Counted from the stretch's first letter, positions 8,107-16,682 are shown. The stretch is 32,488 nucleotides of DNA from CAYQMF01 sp964418595 (GCA_964418595.1 CAYQMF010000076.1:1-32488); one strand, 5' to 3'. Translations and numbers: made by a program. The notes: generated from the letters alone by a model not told the origin.

Positions 8107-9907
8107 GCTCGGCACGGCAGCCGCTGCCGTGGCCGGCGCGCTCGCCGTGGTCGGCCTGCTGCTCCGCATCGACCTCTCTGCGCTGCCGGAGGTCACCCGC
8201 TTCCGCGACGACGCCTACTACTACTTCGTGTTCGCTCGCAACCTCGCGCATGGCGATGGCCCGTGCGTGACGCCCGGTGTGCCGACGAACGGCGTGCACG
8301 CGCTGTGGGCGGGGCTGCTCACCGTGATCGCGGCGCTGCGTGGCGACGGCGGCATCGTGCTCGGCGCCCAGCACCTCGGGCTGGGCCTGCACGTGCTGAC
8401 CGCGCTCGGCGTGTTCCTGGTGGCGGGCCGGACGCGTGTGGCGGCGGCAACGGCGTGCCTGTACCTCGGCAACCCGTTCCTCGTCGCAGAGGCGCAGAAC
8501 GGGCAGGAGACGGCGCTCGGGTGCGCGCTCACCCTCCTGCTCGTGGCTGCGCGAAGGGCGTCGGCGCCGGTCTTCTTCGCCGTCGGGGCGCTCGCCGTGC
8601 TCGGCCGCAGCGACCTCGTGCTGGTGCTCGCGGGTGTCTCGATCGCGCGCGGCGGGTGGCGCGTGCGGGCGGCGCTGCCGCTCGTCGTCGCGGTGGCAGT
8701 GTACGCGGTGGTGAACCTCGCCCTCGCCGGGCGCTGGCTGCAGGACTCCGCCACGCCGATCCCCTGGCTCTTCCGCGCCCACTTCCTGCGTACGGGTCCC
8801 GACGCGTGGGAACACCTGCGCCACCTGTGGTGGTACCTGCGCCCGTGCCTGGTGGGCGGGCCGTACGCGGTGGCCGGGCCGATGTGGGGGGCGGTGCTCG
8901 TCGCACTCGCGCTGTGGGCGCTGCCGCGACGCTGGCGCTTCGTTCCGCTCGCGCTCACGTGCGTGGGTTGGCTGATGGGCGCGCGCGACGTGGCGGTGCC
9001 GTTGCTCGCGTCGGCACTGGTGCTCGGGCGCGGTGCGGTCGACGGCGACGTGGCACGCGTCGCGCGCTACGCGCTCGGTGGCTTCGGTGTGCTGGTCGGC
9101 CTGCATCTGGTCGTGCGCGGCTACCCGCGCGACTACTACTTCGCACCGCTCGCCGTCCTCGGCGCCGTGGCGCTTCCCGCGCTGCCCCTGCACCTTGCGT
9201 GGACCGCGCTCGCGGTGGCGGCGGTCGGCACGGTCACCGCGCTCGCGGGCCCACGCGTCGACCAGGCGTGGCAGGAACAGATGGCGATGGCGGGCCGGTT
9301 CCTGCGCGAGGTGGTGCCGGCGGGGGAGCCCGTGGGCTGCTTCAACTCCGGCATCCTCGCGTTCCACGACCCGGGTCCCGTGCTCAACCTCGATGGCGTC
9401 GTGAACGCCCCCGCGTTCGCGGCGCTGCGCGCGGGGAGACTCGATGCGTATCTCGACGCGCAGCGCGTGCGCTTCGTCGTCGACTCGGCGATCCAGTTCC
9501 GGCGCGACGATCCCTGGCCGCACGCCAGCGGCGTGCACTTCGGGCCCGACTTCGATCCCGATCGCGATCTCGTCGAGGTCGCGCGCTTCGTGGTGCCGGG
9601 GTTGAGCGAGCCGTTCGTCGCCTACCAGCGGCGAGGACGGGGTGTCCGCCCGCCGCCTCCCGAGGCTCGCGACCTCGGTCCGGCTCCGGCCTGCCTCGAC
9701 CGGCGCGTCGGGCGCTACGTGCTGTGGTCGACGCCGGGCGCCGCGCGGCTCTCGTTGCGCAGGGTCGATGGCATCGGTGACTCTCGTGAGCTGACTCGCG
9801 TGACCGCGGCGACCAGTGTCGTGCTGCGCGCGGACGCGCCGGAGGTCGGGAGGTACGGCCTCTTCGTGGGCGACGCGGGCGTTCCGATCCTGACCGTCGA
9901 CTTGTGA
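8084..9907 (+). CDS. Polytopic GT-C-type glycosyltransferase-like membrane protein
   Basis: 607 residues from ATG 8084. About nine to eleven hydrophobic helices fill residues 10-420, followed by a soluble C-terminal domain (about 425-607). After the first helix, FRDDAYYYFVFARNLAHGDG (40-59) followed by TNGVHALW is the periplasmic loop typical of GT-C lipid-phosphosugar-dependent glycosyltransferases, with Asp42/Asp43 as the catalytic-aspartate candidates. The C-terminal domain includes VGCFNSGILAFHD and LNLDGVVNAPAF, a pattern common in bacterial proteins of this class. The acceptor is unknown. ATG 8084 overlaps the hydrolase gene by 23 nt, indicating co-translation; an upstream in-frame start at 8030 would overlap further without conserved sequence. 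Confidence 0.72.
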   Translation: MASSTATRLGTAAAAVAGALAVVGLLLRIDLSALPEVTRFRDDAYYYFVFARNLAHGDGPCVTPGVPTNGVHALWAGLLTVIAALRGDGGIVLGAQHLGLGLHVLTALGVFLVAGRTRVAAATACLYLGNPFLVAEAQNGQETALGCALTLLLVAARRASAPVFFAVGALAVLGRSDLVLVLAGVSIARGGWRVRAALPLVVAVAVYAVVNLALAGRWLQDSATPIPWLFRAHFLRTGPDAWEHLRHLWWYLRPCLVGGPYAVAGPMWGAVLVALALWALPRRWRFVPLALTCVGWLMGARDVAVPLLASALVLGRGAVDGDVARVARYALGGFGVLVGLHLVVRGYPRDYYFAPLAVLGAVALPALPLHLAWTALAVAAVGTVTALAGPRVDQAWQEQMAMAGRFLREVVPAGEPVGCFNSGILAFHDPGPVLNLDGVVNAPAFAALRAGRLDAYLDAQRVRFVVDSAIQFRRDDPWPHASGVHFGPDFDPDRDLVEVARFVVPGLSEPFVAYQRRGRGVRPPPPEARDLGPAPACLDRRVGRYVLWSTPGAARLSLRRVDGIGDSRELTRVTAATSVVLRADAPEVGRYGLFVGDAGVPILTVDL

Positions 9908-9961
9908 TCCAGGCCGGGTGAGACTCTCGTTGCGCGCAGTCCGCAACCGAAGAGATCCTCG

Positions 9962-10951
9962 ATGGCAGCAACCCTCGGCGAACAGTTCGTCCTCGATCAG
10001 GCCAAGGTCCCCGGCGCCACCGGCGCACTGTCGACCGTCCTCAACCGCTTGAGTCTCGCCGGACGCATGATCGCGCTCGAGATCATGCGCGCGGGGTTCG
10101 TCGGCAAGCTCGGGCTCACCGGCGACACCAACGTGCAGAACGAGGAGGTGCGCGCGCTCGATGCGATCAGCAACGACATCTTCCAGCGCGCCTTCGAGAA
10201 CATGCACTCGGTGCACGCGATGGCGTCGGAGGAGATGGAGGACATCGCCTACATCGAGGGCGGCGCCGACGGCAAGTACCTGCTCCTCTACGATCCGCTC
10301 GACGGGTCCGGCAACGTCGAGGTCGACGGGCCGATGGGCAGCATCTTCAGCGTGCTGCGGCGCACCAACGACGATCGGCCCGCGACGCCGCAGGACTTCC
10401 TGCGCAAGGGTGCCGAGCAGGTCGCTGCCGGCTACATCCTGTACGGACCGGCGACGATGTTCGTGTACACGGTGGGCTCGCGCGTGCACGGCTTCACGCT
10501 CGACCGCGGCATCGGCACGTTCTTCCTCACCCATCCCGACATCAGGTTCCCCACCGACGGCAAGAAGGCGAGCTACGCGGTCAACGAGTCCAACTTCGCG
10601 AAGTGGGCGCCCGGCACGCGCAAGATGGTGGAGACCTTCCGTGCCGGCGGGACCGCCTGCGGCAAGCGGGCATCGCGCTACTCCGGCGCGCTGGTCTTCG
10701 ACTTCCATCGCACCCTCGTGCAGGGCGGGATCTACATGTACCCCGGCGAGGAGAAGAAGCCGGAGGGCAAGCTGCGCCTGCTCTACGAGGGCAACCCGCT
10801 GGCGATGGTCGCCAAGGCCGCCGGCGGCCACGCCACCAACGGCGAGATCGGCATCCTCGACGTGCAGCCCACGGCGCTGCACCAGCGCTGCCCGTTGTTC
10901 ATCGGCAACCGCCCCGACGTCGACGAGGCGATGCGCCTCATGCGCAGTTGA
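9962..10951 (+). CDS. fbp: Class I fructose-1,6-bisphosphatase
   Basis: Hydrolyses fructose-1,6-bisphosphate to fructose-6-phosphate in gluconeogenesis or a Calvin-type pathway. 329 residues, the usual length. Metal-site motifs are Glu90/Glu91 in ASEEME, DPLDGSGNVE (Asp111, Asp114, Glu120), and the substrate-binding KLRLLYEGNPLAMVAKAAGG near 272-291. GDTNVQNEEVRALD (54-67) matches the conserved NVQGE-type loop. The start is ATG 9962 with GAGATC 5-10 nt upstream as a weak ribosome-binding site. It converges on tryptophan dioxygenase with 22 nt between the stops. The 54-nt gap upstream shows no clear promoter. Confidence 0.95.
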   Translation: MAATLGEQFVLDQAKVPGATGALSTVLNRLSLAGRMIALEIMRAGFVGKLGLTGDTNVQNEEVRALDAISNDIFQRAFENMHSVHAMASEEMEDIAYIEGGADGKYLLLYDPLDGSGNVEVDGPMGSIFSVLRRTNDDRPATPQDFLRKGAEQVAAGYILYGPATMFVYTVGSRVHGFTLDRGIGTFFLTHPDIRFPTDGKKASYAVNESNFAKWAPGTRKMVETFRAGGTACGKRASRYSGALVFDFHRTLVQGGIYMYPGEEKKPEGKLRLLYEGNPLAMVAKAAGGHATNGEIGILDVQPTALHQRCPLFIGNRPDVDEAMRLMRS

Positions 10952-10973
10952 GCGGCCGCCTCCGTCGCCGCGC

Positions 10974-12092
10974 TCACTGCTCGCGCAGTGCGTAGTACTC
11001 CGGCGTGCGTGCCGGCGGGGCGAGGTCGGGATCGAGGAGCAGGGTGCGCGTGCGCCAGATCTCCTTGAACACCCGGTAGCGGAGCGCGGTCTGGTCGAGG
11101 TACTCGACGCCGGCCGATCCGCCGGTGCCCACCCGGCGTCCGATCACCCGCTCCACCATGCGTGCGTGCCGCTGCCGGAAGATCAGCATCGCCTGCTCCG
11201 CCTCGAGCACCGCGTCGAGGATCTCGCCGGGCCACGAGAGCAGCGGCAGCTGGCGGTGCGTGTTGATGTAGAGGATCGCGGCGCGCAGCCGCCGCACCGT
11301 CGCGCGCGCGGCGGGATCGGTGACGTCCGCAGCGCCGAGGAACGCGCGGGCGTCGGCGAGTTCGCCGTCGTAGCGGCCCTGCAGGCGCGCGTGGTCCTGC
11401 GGCGTCAGCGCCTGCAGCCCCGTGGCGATCGCCCGCTGTCGCTGCAACATGCGGCTGTGCCCGGCCAGGAAGTCGTCCAGGAAGCGCGTCACGCAGCGCT
11501 CGTCGTCGGGGTCACCGGGCTTGCTGCCGTCGATGGGCGTGCGCAGCAACCAGCCGTCCAAGGCTTCCTTGAACGAGGGGCGATCCGCCAGTCGCCGCTC
11601 CACGCGCGCGGCCGCCGGCGACGCCCCATCACCCGCCTGCAGCGCCTGCAGGTAGCTGTTCTCGTGTCCGAGCGGCACGCGTTCCCCCGCATCCAGACCG
11701 AGCAGGATCTCGATCTCCCGCATCTGCGCCGACTGGAACCCGCTCGCCGGCGACAGCTTGTCGCGGAACGCCAGGTAGTCGGTCGTCCGCATCGTCTCCA
11801 TCAGCCGGAAGTGATCCCCGGCCAGTTGGAAGATGAGCACGATCCGCCGCAGCGAGGTCGCCGCCGCCGCCAGACTCGTTTCCGGCACCCGCTCCCTTCG
11901 GAACAGATCGCGGCCACGCTGCAGTTCCCGCAGCACGAGCTTGAACCACAATTCGTCGATCTGGTGCACCACGATGAAGCGCACCTCGTCGTCGCTCAAC
12001 CCCGCCTCGTCGCCCTCCACCCCCGTCTGGAGCCCGAGCAGATCCTCGACCCTGATGTAGTCCCAATAGCTGGGCTTGCGCGACGCGGCCAT
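10974..12092 (-). CDS. kynA: Tryptophan 2,3-dioxygenase
   Basis: Haem enzyme that opens the tryptophan indole ring to N-formylkynurenine, the first step of the kynurenine route to catabolism or NAD. 372 residues, somewhat longer than the roughly 280-300 of compact bacterial forms. Motifs are YIRVEDLLGLQTG (12-24), VVHQIDELWFKL with His43 (the active-site His contacting the indole), SGFQSAQMREIE with Arg125 (carboxylate contact), the axial haem His309 in RQRHARMVERVIG, and GTGGSAGVEYL with Thr324. ATG 12092 is chosen because it opens directly on the conserved N-terminus and lies exactly 7 nt downstream of a -10 element. Longer in-frame starts up to 12290 run through intergenic sequence. No kynurenine formamidase or kynureninase gene is in the window. 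Confidence 0.95.
   Translation of the reverse strand: MAASRKPSYWDYIRVEDLLGLQTGVEGDEAGLSDDEVRFIVVHQIDELWFKLVLRELQRGRDLFRRERVPETSLAAAATSLRRIVLIFQLAGDHFRLMETMRTTDYLAFRDKLSPASGFQSAQMREIEILLGLDAGERVPLGHENSYLQALQAGDGASPAAARVERRLADRPSFKEALDGWLLRTPIDGSKPGDPDDERCVTRFLDDFLAGHSRMLQRQRAIATGLQALTPQDHARLQGRYDGELADARAFLGAADVTDPAARATVRRLRAAILYINTHRQLPLLSWPGEILDAVLEAEQAMLIFRQRHARMVERVIGRRVGTGGSAGVEYLDQTALRYRVFKEIWRTRTLLLDPDLAPPARTPEYYALREQ
10975..10990. terminator. Short hairpin over the tryptophan dioxygenase stop
   Basis: CACTGC-TCGC-GCAGTG (10975-10990) forms a perfect 6-bp stem with a 4-nt loop and spans the last codons and stop of the dioxygenase gene. It is 24 nt past the fbp stop on the other strand. 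No T-tract follows, so it may act as a weak bidirectional element or have no role. Confidence 0.25.
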
Positions 12093-12099
12093 GCCGCAA

Positions 12100-12105
12100 G
12101 TGCTA
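12100..12105 (-). promoter_or_regulatory. -10 element for a leaderless tryptophan dioxygenase transcript
   Basis: Read on the minus strand, TAGCAC is followed by exactly 7 nt and then the ATG at 12092. A TCGACT hexamer lies 17 nt upstream at 12123-12128 and could serve as the -35. Transcription would start at about the A of the ATG. Confidence 0.5.
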
Positions 12106-12252
12106 CGCACCCACCTGACCCGAGTCGAGCAGTATCGACCTGCACGATCGTGCCGCCCCCGACGGCCCGCGCGGAGAGACCTCCGCAGCACCTCCGGTAC
12201 AACCAAACGGCAACCCAGAGAGACAGCAAGCAGGGCGACTTCGAGCGGCGAC

Positions 12253-12340
12253 CGCGAGTCAGCCCGAAGGCAACCGCGAGTCAACACCAAGGCAACCGCG
12301 AGTCAACACCAAGGCAACCGCGAGTCAGCAGCACGGCACC
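12253..12340. repeat. Four-copy 22-bp direct tandem repeat
   Basis: Copies span 12253-12274, 12275-12296, 12297-12318 and 12319-12340. The two central copies are identical. The outer two share the first 9 bases (CGCGAGTCA) and parts of the second half. There are no spacers between units, so it is not CRISPR. It occupies much of the 317-nt gap between the dioxygenase start and the 3' end of the repeat-protein gene. It shows no sense coding potential, and the -1/+1 shadow frames give low-complexity text. It is probably a VNTR. Confidence 0.9.
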
Positions 12341-12404
12341 CGGTCGGCGCAGCGGCGCCGCAGCGCCTACCCTCGCCCCGGCTCGCGCCGCGTAGCGCCG
12401 ACCG
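12341..12404 (-). terminator. Long imperfect hairpin just after the BFD/repeat-protein operon
   Basis: CGGTCGGCGC (12341-12350) pairs with GCGCCGACCG (12395-12404). After a small internal loop, GCGGCGC (12352-12358) pairs with GCGCCGC (12385-12391), giving a 17-bp interrupted stem around a 26-nt loop. It starts about 6 nt past the stop codon at 12410 in the direction of transcription, so it is the likely operon terminator or an mRNA-end structure. It lacks a T-tract. Confidence 0.55.
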
Positions 12405-12409
12405 AGCAA

Positions 12410-14485
12410 CTACTGCGGCGGGTCCAGACTGAAGTCCATCACCATCTGCCCCTGGGCGCCGACGGCGACTTCTTGCTTCGACTTCTGGAACTGCACGATC
12501 TGGTAGAGCGGGTTCTCGAGCGTCTGCTGCGCCGCCATCACTTCGTACAACCCCGGCGGCAGCCGCTTGGGCATGCGGTAGTTGCCCTGCCCATCGGTGT
12601 ACGCCTCGCACATGAACGGTGCGGGACGGTTGTTCGGCGGCGCGTTGGGGTCGTGCTTGGTGCTGATCGACACCTTCACCTGCGCGGTGGGCTTGCCCGC
12701 GACGCGCACGGTCCCGGCGAGCACGCAACCCGGCGCCATGATGATCGGCTGCAGGGTGAGGGTCTGGCCGACCACGACCTCGAAACCCTTCTTGAACACC
12801 TCGATGTGCTCGGGGTGCGAGGCCTTGATCTGGTAGCGCCCGGGATTGAGCAGCTTGAACTGGAAGGCGCCCGCGTCGTTGGTCCGCTGCGTCTCGCGCG
12901 TGATCTTGCTCGGGATCATGCTCTGGAACATCGTGGTGAAGGGATTGTCGTCGAGGTCGTTCGGCCGCGTTTCGACGGTGACTCCCGCCAGCGGCTGACC
13001 GTTGGCGCTCACCACGACGCCTTCGATGACCCCGCCTTCGTTGAGCTGCACTTCGACGATCGGCGCGTCGCCGTCGGTGCCCACGCTGAACGGCTCGGAG
13101 AACGCCATCGCGTAGCCGCGCGCGTTCACCTGCATCACGTAGGTGCCCGGGTTGAGCCCCTCGACCAGGGCGATCCCATCCTTCGGGTTGCGGATGTTCT
13201 TGGGCGGGATCATCGTGTTGCCGTACGTCGGCTCGCTCGTGGTCGCGCCCTGGCCCGCATCGCCTTGGCCAGGCGCGCCGGCGGTGACCGGCTGACCGGG
13301 GAAGTAGGTCTTCGTCGTCAGCGTGTACTCGCGAAGGGTCTGACCGTTCTTGCCGACGACGTGCACCATCACCGAGCCCTGCCGCTCGAGCACGAGGGCG
13401 AGATCCTGCACACCGGCGGCCACGGGCTTCTCGGTCGCGTCGATGAAGCCGTCGGCGGCAGCGGTCACCTGATAGGGGCCCGCGACCAGACCGAGGATCT
13501 CGAACTTGCCGTTGTCGTCGGTGAACGTGTCGGCGGTGATCGGCGCCTTGCTGCTGATCGCGATCGCCGTGACCCGCGCGCGCGCGACGCCCTTGCCCGC
13601 GGGATCGGCGACCGCGCCGGCCACGGACAGGCCGCGCGGCAGTTCGAACGCCAAGCGGTTCTCGGCCTGCGGGTTGATGCTGACGCTCGCGTTGGTCACG
13701 CGCGCGTAGCCGGGGGCGACGGCGGCGACGTTGTGCACGCCGGCCGGGACGTTGTCGAAGCGGTAGAAGCCCGCAGCGTCGGTCTTCACGGTCAGGCCGC
13801 GCTCGCGTCCGGGTGTGACGCAGACCTCGTAGGGTCCAGACGCCGAACGGACCGAGACCTCGGCGCCGCCGATCGGCATCCCGGCGGTGCCGGCGGCGGT
13901 GACCTGGCCGACCAGCGTGAGGCCCGCCTTCAGCTTCAGGCGGCCCGTGTCGTACCAATCGCTCTCCTTGATGCGGATGCCCGGCTGCGTGAGGTCGGTG
14001 TAGTCATCGGAAACGACGCGCAGCTCGAACGTCTTGTTCGGCTCCGGGAACTCGACGCCCAGCGCGAACTGCCCCATGGCGTCGGTCGAGCCGCCCGCGA
14101 TGGGCGGGAGGGTCACGCCACGCTGGGCGAGCGTCATCATCCGGAAGATCTCGGCGCCCGCAGCGCTCTCCATGAGGAAGACCCGGCAGTTGGCCGCGGG
14201 TCCGCCGTGCGGCGCCTCGATGATGCCGCGCACGCCTTGGGCGTACTTCTGGCCGGAGCGATCGATCACGACTTCCGTGCGGACCTCGGTAGGAGGCGGT
14301 GAGTCGACGGGCTTGTCGAGATTCAGCACGGCCGTGGGCCCGGTCGGCGGCTGGGTGGGCGCATCGCCGACCGGACGCGGCGGCGTCACTTCCGGGGTGG
14401 GCGGCGTCTGCAGGACGAACCAGGCGCCGACGCCCGCGGCTGCGAGCGCCAGGGTGAGGATCGAAAGTCGAGTCGTGTTGCTCAT
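12410..14485 (-). CDS. Membrane-anchored multi-domain protein with carboxypeptidase-regulatory-like repeats (2)
   Basis: 691 residues with an N-terminal hydrophobic helix (about 8-26), a Pro/Thr-rich linker (28-68), and a run of beta-sandwich repeats of the carboxypeptidase-regulatory/SpaA-like type. The repeats are roughly 80-160, 187-265 (GQVTAAGTAGMPIGGAEVSV, TDAAGFYRFDNVPAG), 286-365 (GAVADPAGKGVARARVTA, TDDNGKFEILGLVAG), 375-470, 485-580 (GVVVSANGQPLAGVTV, TNDAGAFQFKLLNPG) and 588-685 (GTVRVAGKPTAQVKV, TDGQGNYRMPKRLPPG). These domains usually support structure or adhesion and are not catalytic. No enzyme domain is visible. The protein is probably exported and tethered to the membrane. 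A GTG at 14491 overlaps the upstream stop (GTGA) and is an alternative start. I prefer the ATG 2 nt after that stop. Confidence 0.82.
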   Translation of the reverse strand: MSNTTRLSILTLALAAAGVGAWFVLQTPPTPEVTPPRPVGDAPTQPPTGPTAVLNLDKPVDSPPPTEVRTEVVIDRSGQKYAQGVRGIIEAPHGGPAANCRVFLMESAAGAEIFRMMTLAQRGVTLPPIAGGSTDAMGQFALGVEFPEPNKTFELRVVSDDYTDLTQPGIRIKESDWYDTGRLKLKAGLTLVGQVTAAGTAGMPIGGAEVSVRSASGPYEVCVTPGRERGLTVKTDAAGFYRFDNVPAGVHNVAAVAPGYARVTNASVSINPQAENRLAFELPRGLSVAGAVADPAGKGVARARVTAIAISSKAPITADTFTDDNGKFEILGLVAGPYQVTAAADGFIDATEKPVAAGVQDLALVLERQGSVMVHVVGKNGQTLREYTLTTKTYFPGQPVTAGAPGQGDAGQGATTSEPTYGNTMIPPKNIRNPKDGIALVEGLNPGTYVMQVNARGYAMAFSEPFSVGTDGDAPIVEVQLNEGGVIEGVVVSANGQPLAGVTVETRPNDLDDNPFTTMFQSMIPSKITRETQRTNDAGAFQFKLLNPGRYQIKASHPEHIEVFKKGFEVVVGQTLTLQPIIMAPGCVLAGTVRVAGKPTAQVKVSISTKHDPNAPPNNRPAPFMCEAYTDGQGNYRMPKRLPPGLYEVMAAQQTLENPLYQIVQFQKSKQEVAVGAQGQMVMDFSLDPPQ

Positions 14486-14487
14486 GG

Positions 14488-16392
14488 TCACTTCGGGGCA
14501 AGCGTGACGGTGGTCGTGCTCTCGGCGCGGACGTGCACGCGCGTCAGCGTACGCGTGCGGTTCGGCGGCGAGGCGAGCGGGCCGTCGCGTTCAGGGTAAT
14601 GGTAGAACAGCTCGAACTCACCCTCGCCGAGTTCGCCGAACTCGAACCGGCCGGCGCGATCGGTTCGCACCTGCCGAGCCGCACCAGTGGCGGAGAGGGC
14701 GTCCAGGCAGACCGTGGCACCGGCGGCGGGCGCGCCGTCCGCGTCGAGCGCGGTGCCACGTAGGATCGCCTCGCGCGTCAGCGTGATCGATCCCAGTTCG
14801 AGACGGTCGCCGGATCGCCCGCGCAGGACCTCGCTGAGCCAAGGGGCGTGGCCGGCACCCTCGATCGCCAGGCGGTGTTGGTCCGGCTCGATCCCGCGCA
14901 CCTCGAAGGCTCCATCGACCCCCGGTGTCACCACGACCGTGGTGGCGTCGGTGACCGCACGCTTCCAGCGGGCGTAGGCAGTGTCGGTGTGGTCCGCCCC
15001 GACGAGCGCGACTCGCGTGCCGGCAGGCGGCAGCCCGGCCGCATCCTGCACTCGGCCCACGGCCGACAGCCCGGCGTCGAGGTCGAGGCGCAGATCGCGC
15101 GTGCCGGTGGGGGTGAGGGGGGATCGAGTAGCCACGAACCCATCGGACGCGGCCTCGACGTGGAATCTTCCCTCGGGTAGTCCAACGATTTCGAACCGCC
15201 CCGCCGCGTCGGTGAACGCGCTGGGGACGACCGACTGACCGGCCCGCTGCAGCGGCCAGCCATCTTCGGGTGTGGCGCGGACCTGCGCGCCCGCGAGGGG
15301 CGCACCGGAACTGCGGACGGTCACCTGGCCGGCGATGGTGCCCCCTGGCGCGAAATGCAGCGTCGGCGATTCGCCCGGCACGATCACGTCGGCTTCCGCC
15401 GTCCCGAAGCGGGTCGAGTCGGCCATGACGCGGTAGCGCCCGGCCAGGGCCCCGGCGATCCGGAACTCGCCCGTTGCGGCGACGCCGCCGCGCAGCACGA
15501 GGCCACCTTCCCACGCCTCAGCGCGTACGGCGGTGACCCCGAGGTCGGCGCGCTGCGGGGCCACGAGCCGGCCGCGGATCACCTGGCCGGCGGCGAGATC
15601 GATCTCGACGACCGGGGCGGTCGCGGCCGCGGTCGGCTGGACGTGCGTGACCTCCGTCGTGGCCGCCTGGGCCGCCTCGACGCGGATGCTGTAGGCGCCG
15701 GGACCCACCCCGTAGAGGAGCGCCCGTCCGTCGGCGTCGGTCACCGCGGTACGCTCGGCGAGGTCGCGCGCCGGCGAGGGCAACGAGACCTCGACGAGCG
15801 CAGGCGACAAGGACACGCGCGCGCCGGCGATGCCGCGGCGGTCGGCCGCGGCGCGGACCAGCACGACGATCCCCGGCGCGGAGTGCAGCACGAGGTCGCC
15901 GACGCCGCGCACCTCGCCCGCCTCGACGGCCAGATCGGCGCGTGCGATGCGCGGTGGGAAGTCGCGGTGCGACAAGACCAGCACGCCAGCGCACAACGGC
16001 GGCAGGACAAGCCGGAACCGACCGTCGTCGCCGGTGGGGACGCGGAACGTCGCTGGGTCATCGCGCGCGGACTCCTCGTCGAGAGGCGAGCGCAGCTCCT
16101 GGTAGGTCACCTCGCATCCGGCGACCGGCTGGCCCAGCCCATCCAGGACCCGACCCTCGATCATCGCCGCGGCCGTTCCCGCCGGTTCGGGGCGTGCCGG
16201 GTCCCGGTCGATGCGGCGACGCACGACGCCGGGGGCATCGGCCAGGGGCGCGCGCTCGCCTCCCGCGCCATGGTCCAGCGGCGCCATACGGAGGGGGCCC
16301 TGCGGCTCGCGCGCGAACACGAGCAGCGTCGCCACCAGGGCGAGGCCGGCCACGACCAGGGCGAGCAACCGGGTTGCCGGGAGTGCTCGCAT
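14488..16392 (-). CDS. Membrane-anchored multi-domain protein with carboxypeptidase-regulatory-like repeats (1)
   Basis: 634 residues. An N-terminal hydrophobic helix (7-26) is followed by an acidic/Pro-rich linker and repeated beta-sandwich units of the same kind as in the next gene: about 77-140 (IEGRVLDGLGQPVAGCEVTY, TGDDGRFRLVLPP), 175-240, 268-325, 350-415 (IAGQVTVRSSGAPLAGAQVR, TDAAGRFEIVGLPEGRF), 440-530 and 555-630 (LRGTALDADGAPAAGATVCL, TDRAGRFEFGELGEG). No catalytic motif is seen. It begins with ATG 16392 in a TGATG overlap with the [2Fe-2S] gene upstream, so the two are translationally coupled. It is related to, but clearly diverged from, the following repeat protein. A surface or envelope role is inferred. 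Confidence 0.82.
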   Translation of the reverse strand: MRALPATRLLALVVAGLALVATLLVFAREPQGPLRMAPLDHGAGGERAPLADAPGVVRRRIDRDPARPEPAGTAAAMIEGRVLDGLGQPVAGCEVTYQELRSPLDEESARDDPATFRVPTGDDGRFRLVLPPLCAGVLVLSHRDFPPRIARADLAVEAGEVRGVGDLVLHSAPGIVVLVRAAADRRGIAGARVSLSPALVEVSLPSPARDLAERTAVTDADGRALLYGVGPGAYSIRVEAAQAATTEVTHVQPTAAATAPVVEIDLAAGQVIRGRLVAPQRADLGVTAVRAEAWEGGLVLRGGVAATGEFRIAGALAGRYRVMADSTRFGTAEADVIVPGESPTLHFAPGGTIAGQVTVRSSGAPLAGAQVRATPEDGWPLQRAGQSVVPSAFTDAAGRFEIVGLPEGRFHVEAASDGFVATRSPLTPTGTRDLRLDLDAGLSAVGRVQDAAGLPPAGTRVALVGADHTDTAYARWKRAVTDATTVVVTPGVDGAFEVRGIEPDQHRLAIEGAGHAPWLSEVLRGRSGDRLELGSITLTREAILRGTALDADGAPAAGATVCLDALSATGAARQVRTDRAGRFEFGELGEGEFELFYHYPERDGPLASPPNRTRTLTRVHVRAESTTTVTLAPK

Positions 16393-16640
16393 CAGCCCCT
16401 TGCCTCGGACTTGCCATCGCCGCTCCCTTCGAGGAGAGCGAGCAGATCGATGCGGCACGTGCCGCACCCCGACCCGGCGCGGGTCGCCACCTGGAGCGCC
16501 TCCAGGCTGCGCGCGCCCGAGGCGATGGCGTGGCGAAGCGTGCTACGCCGGACCCGCATGCAGAAGCAGACCAGCGGATCTTCCTGGCTCTGTGCCTGGC
16601 TGGCGACAGCGGGCGTGGGTTCATGAGGCACGGGCGACAC
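16392..16640 (-). CDS. BFD-like [2Fe-2S]-binding protein
   Basis: 82 residues with the bacterioferritin-associated-ferredoxin (Fer2_BFD) cysteine pattern: C25-x-C27 in VCFCMRVRR and C59-x2-C62 in GSGCGTCR, flanking the helical SLEALQVATRAG region. Such domains bind one [2Fe-2S] cluster and act as ferredoxin or electron/iron partners of bacterioferritin, nitrite reductase and other redox proteins. The first 20 residues are an extra, probably disordered, tail. No ATG is available. The GTG at 16640 is chosen because a -10 hexamer lies 7 nt upstream. It heads an operon whose other two members are membrane-anchored repeat proteins, an unusual setting; no bacterioferritin gene is in the window. Confidence 0.8.
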   Translation of the reverse strand: MSPVPHEPTPAVASQAQSQEDPLVCFCMRVRRSTLRHAIASGARSLEALQVATRAGSGCGTCRIDLLALLEGSGDGKSEARG

Positions 16641-16647
16641 GGCACCG

Positions 16648-16653
16648 ATTATG
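16648..16653 (-). promoter_or_regulatory. -10 element (CATAAT) for a leaderless GTG-initiated transcript
   Basis: On the minus strand, GGCATAAT is followed by exactly 7 nt and then the GTG start at 16640. No -35 hexamer is obvious. It would serve the BFD-like gene and the two coupled repeat-protein genes. Confidence 0.55.
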
Positions 16654-16660
16654 CCGACGG

Positions 16661-16682
16661 CCCGCGCGTGGCCCGCGCGTGG
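16661..16682. repeat. Two tandem 11-bp copies between divergent promoters
   Basis: CCCGCGCGTGG occurs at 16661-16671 and again directly at 16672-16682, between the -10 elements of the BFD operon (minus) and the formate-THF ligase gene (plus). The period of one helical turn would let a regulator bind two sites on the same face. That it is an operator is inference. Confidence 0.6.

Noticed and set aside
7820..10882. A 1020-codon open frame on the minus strand across the hydrolase, GT-C and fbp genes
   Set aside because: It runs antisense to three well-supported genes, has an Arg/His-rich composition typical of a high-GC shadow frame, and matches no family.
12253..12340. CRISPR-like array
   Set aside because: Units of 22 bp are directly adjacent with no spacers, and no cas gene is present; it is an ordinary tandem repeat.
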